Shown piece by piece: positions 63,894-64,000 of a DNA stretch of 64,000 bases. This stretch comes from Paraburkholderia fynbosensis. GTDB lineage: Bacteria; Pseudomonadota; Gammaproteobacteria; Burkholderiales; Burkholderiaceae. The notes beneath the pieces were generated by a model that saw nothing but the letters and a program-made list of their open reading frames with translations, searched no databases and was not told the origin of the DNA. Each line of letters opens with the position of its first letter. The first letter of the stretch is position 1. The translations under genes and the position numbers were made by a program. The stretch lies in the NCBI RefSeq assembly GCF_902859935.1, contig NZ_CADIKI010000010.1, forward strand, positions 228,859 to 292,858, read 5' to 3'.

Positions 63894-64000
63894 GTGTTGA
63901 AAAAGTCTGTCGACGCGCGGATTGTTCGGTATCCTGGAAGACATCGATCGACGGGAGTGATTCGTCATGATGGGTCAACTGGGCAGCGGACAAGACAAAC
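63894..64000 (+). mobile_element. Left end of an insertion sequence (IS1182/IS5-like), cut by window edge
   Basis: GTGTTGAAAAAGTC at 63894-63907 resembles the terminal inverted repeat of IS1182-type elements, and a transposase-like start follows about 60 bp inside. The other end lies outside the window, so the inverted repeat and target duplication cannot be checked. Confidence 0.6.
63967..64000 (+). CDS. Transposase (partial, first 11 codons)
   Basis: Two adjacent ATGs (63967 and 63970) follow a GGGAG ribosome binding site. The few residues present, MMGQLGSGQDK, match the usual beginning of IS1182-family transposases (MMGxQ...GQDKLFY, from memory). The window ends after 34 bases, so the family is tentative. 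Confidence 0.5.
   Translation, partial: MMGQLGSGQDK

Overview
The window is a GC-rich stretch of a Burkholderiales chromosome, most likely Paraburkholderia or a close relative. This is inferred from base composition and gene content: an intracellular PHB depolymerase, an MctP-type monocarboxylate permease, a very long Ala/Pro-rich FtsK, PurT, UbiC, BenE and TrhO/GluQRS beside dnaE. Nearly all genes are chromosomal housekeeping or metabolic genes in short operons. No rRNA, tRNA, CRISPR array or prophage was seen.

Layout. 1-13.7 kb: the 5' part of dnaE (reverse, cut by the left edge), trhO and gluQRS (forward), then a reverse run of rhlE, an aldehyde dehydrogenase, a TPP-dependent acetolactate-synthase-like enzyme, a MliC-type lysozyme inhibitor, a mini-lipoprotein and purT, followed by a forward META-domain lipoprotein. 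14-24.4 kb: ftsK, a lactonase-like beta-propeller, a DUF3096 mini-membrane protein, an 81-residue orphan, a GH15 glucoamylase/trehalase-like enzyme and phaZ. 24.4-34 kb: a TetR regulator divergent from a stand-alone rsxB followed by nth and DUF1841; two small cytochromes c; a MoxR ATPase with its VWA partner; a BenE transporter; tal; a VOC protein. 34-41.6 kb: a FUSC transporter, the DUF3311-mctP pair behind a clear sigma70 promoter, a spermidine-synthase-like protein, ubiC overlapping a deoxyinosine glycosylase gene, an OmpA-type lipoprotein and a small internally repeated protein under an AT-rich palindromic promoter. 41.7-49.1 kb: htpG, then a MocR/GntR regulator divergent from a VOC - aminotransferase - RidA - PhzF gene set. 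49.5-54 kb: a GGDEF-EAL protein, a chromate transporter and a CopD-like membrane protein. 54-62.2 kb: parC and parE (reverse), uup, a DUF4399 protein and a rubredoxin.

The right end differs. After the rubredoxin terminator there is an orphan extended -10 promoter, a cluster of three adjacent hairpins, and a visibly AT-richer islet. The islet carries one cytosolic trypsin-like protease, and the window then runs into the left end of an insertion sequence. This looks like the edge of an acquired island and is the least ordinary part of the window.

Other points of interest: direct repeats typical of MocR operators at 45.2 kb; a PhaR-like motif over the phaZ promoter; three DnaA-box-like sites upstream of parE; a near-perfect 30-bp AT palindrome covering a promoter at 41.2 kb; and an FtsK that appears to have only three N-terminal membrane segments. 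All functional calls come from reading motifs by eye; no database search was possible.
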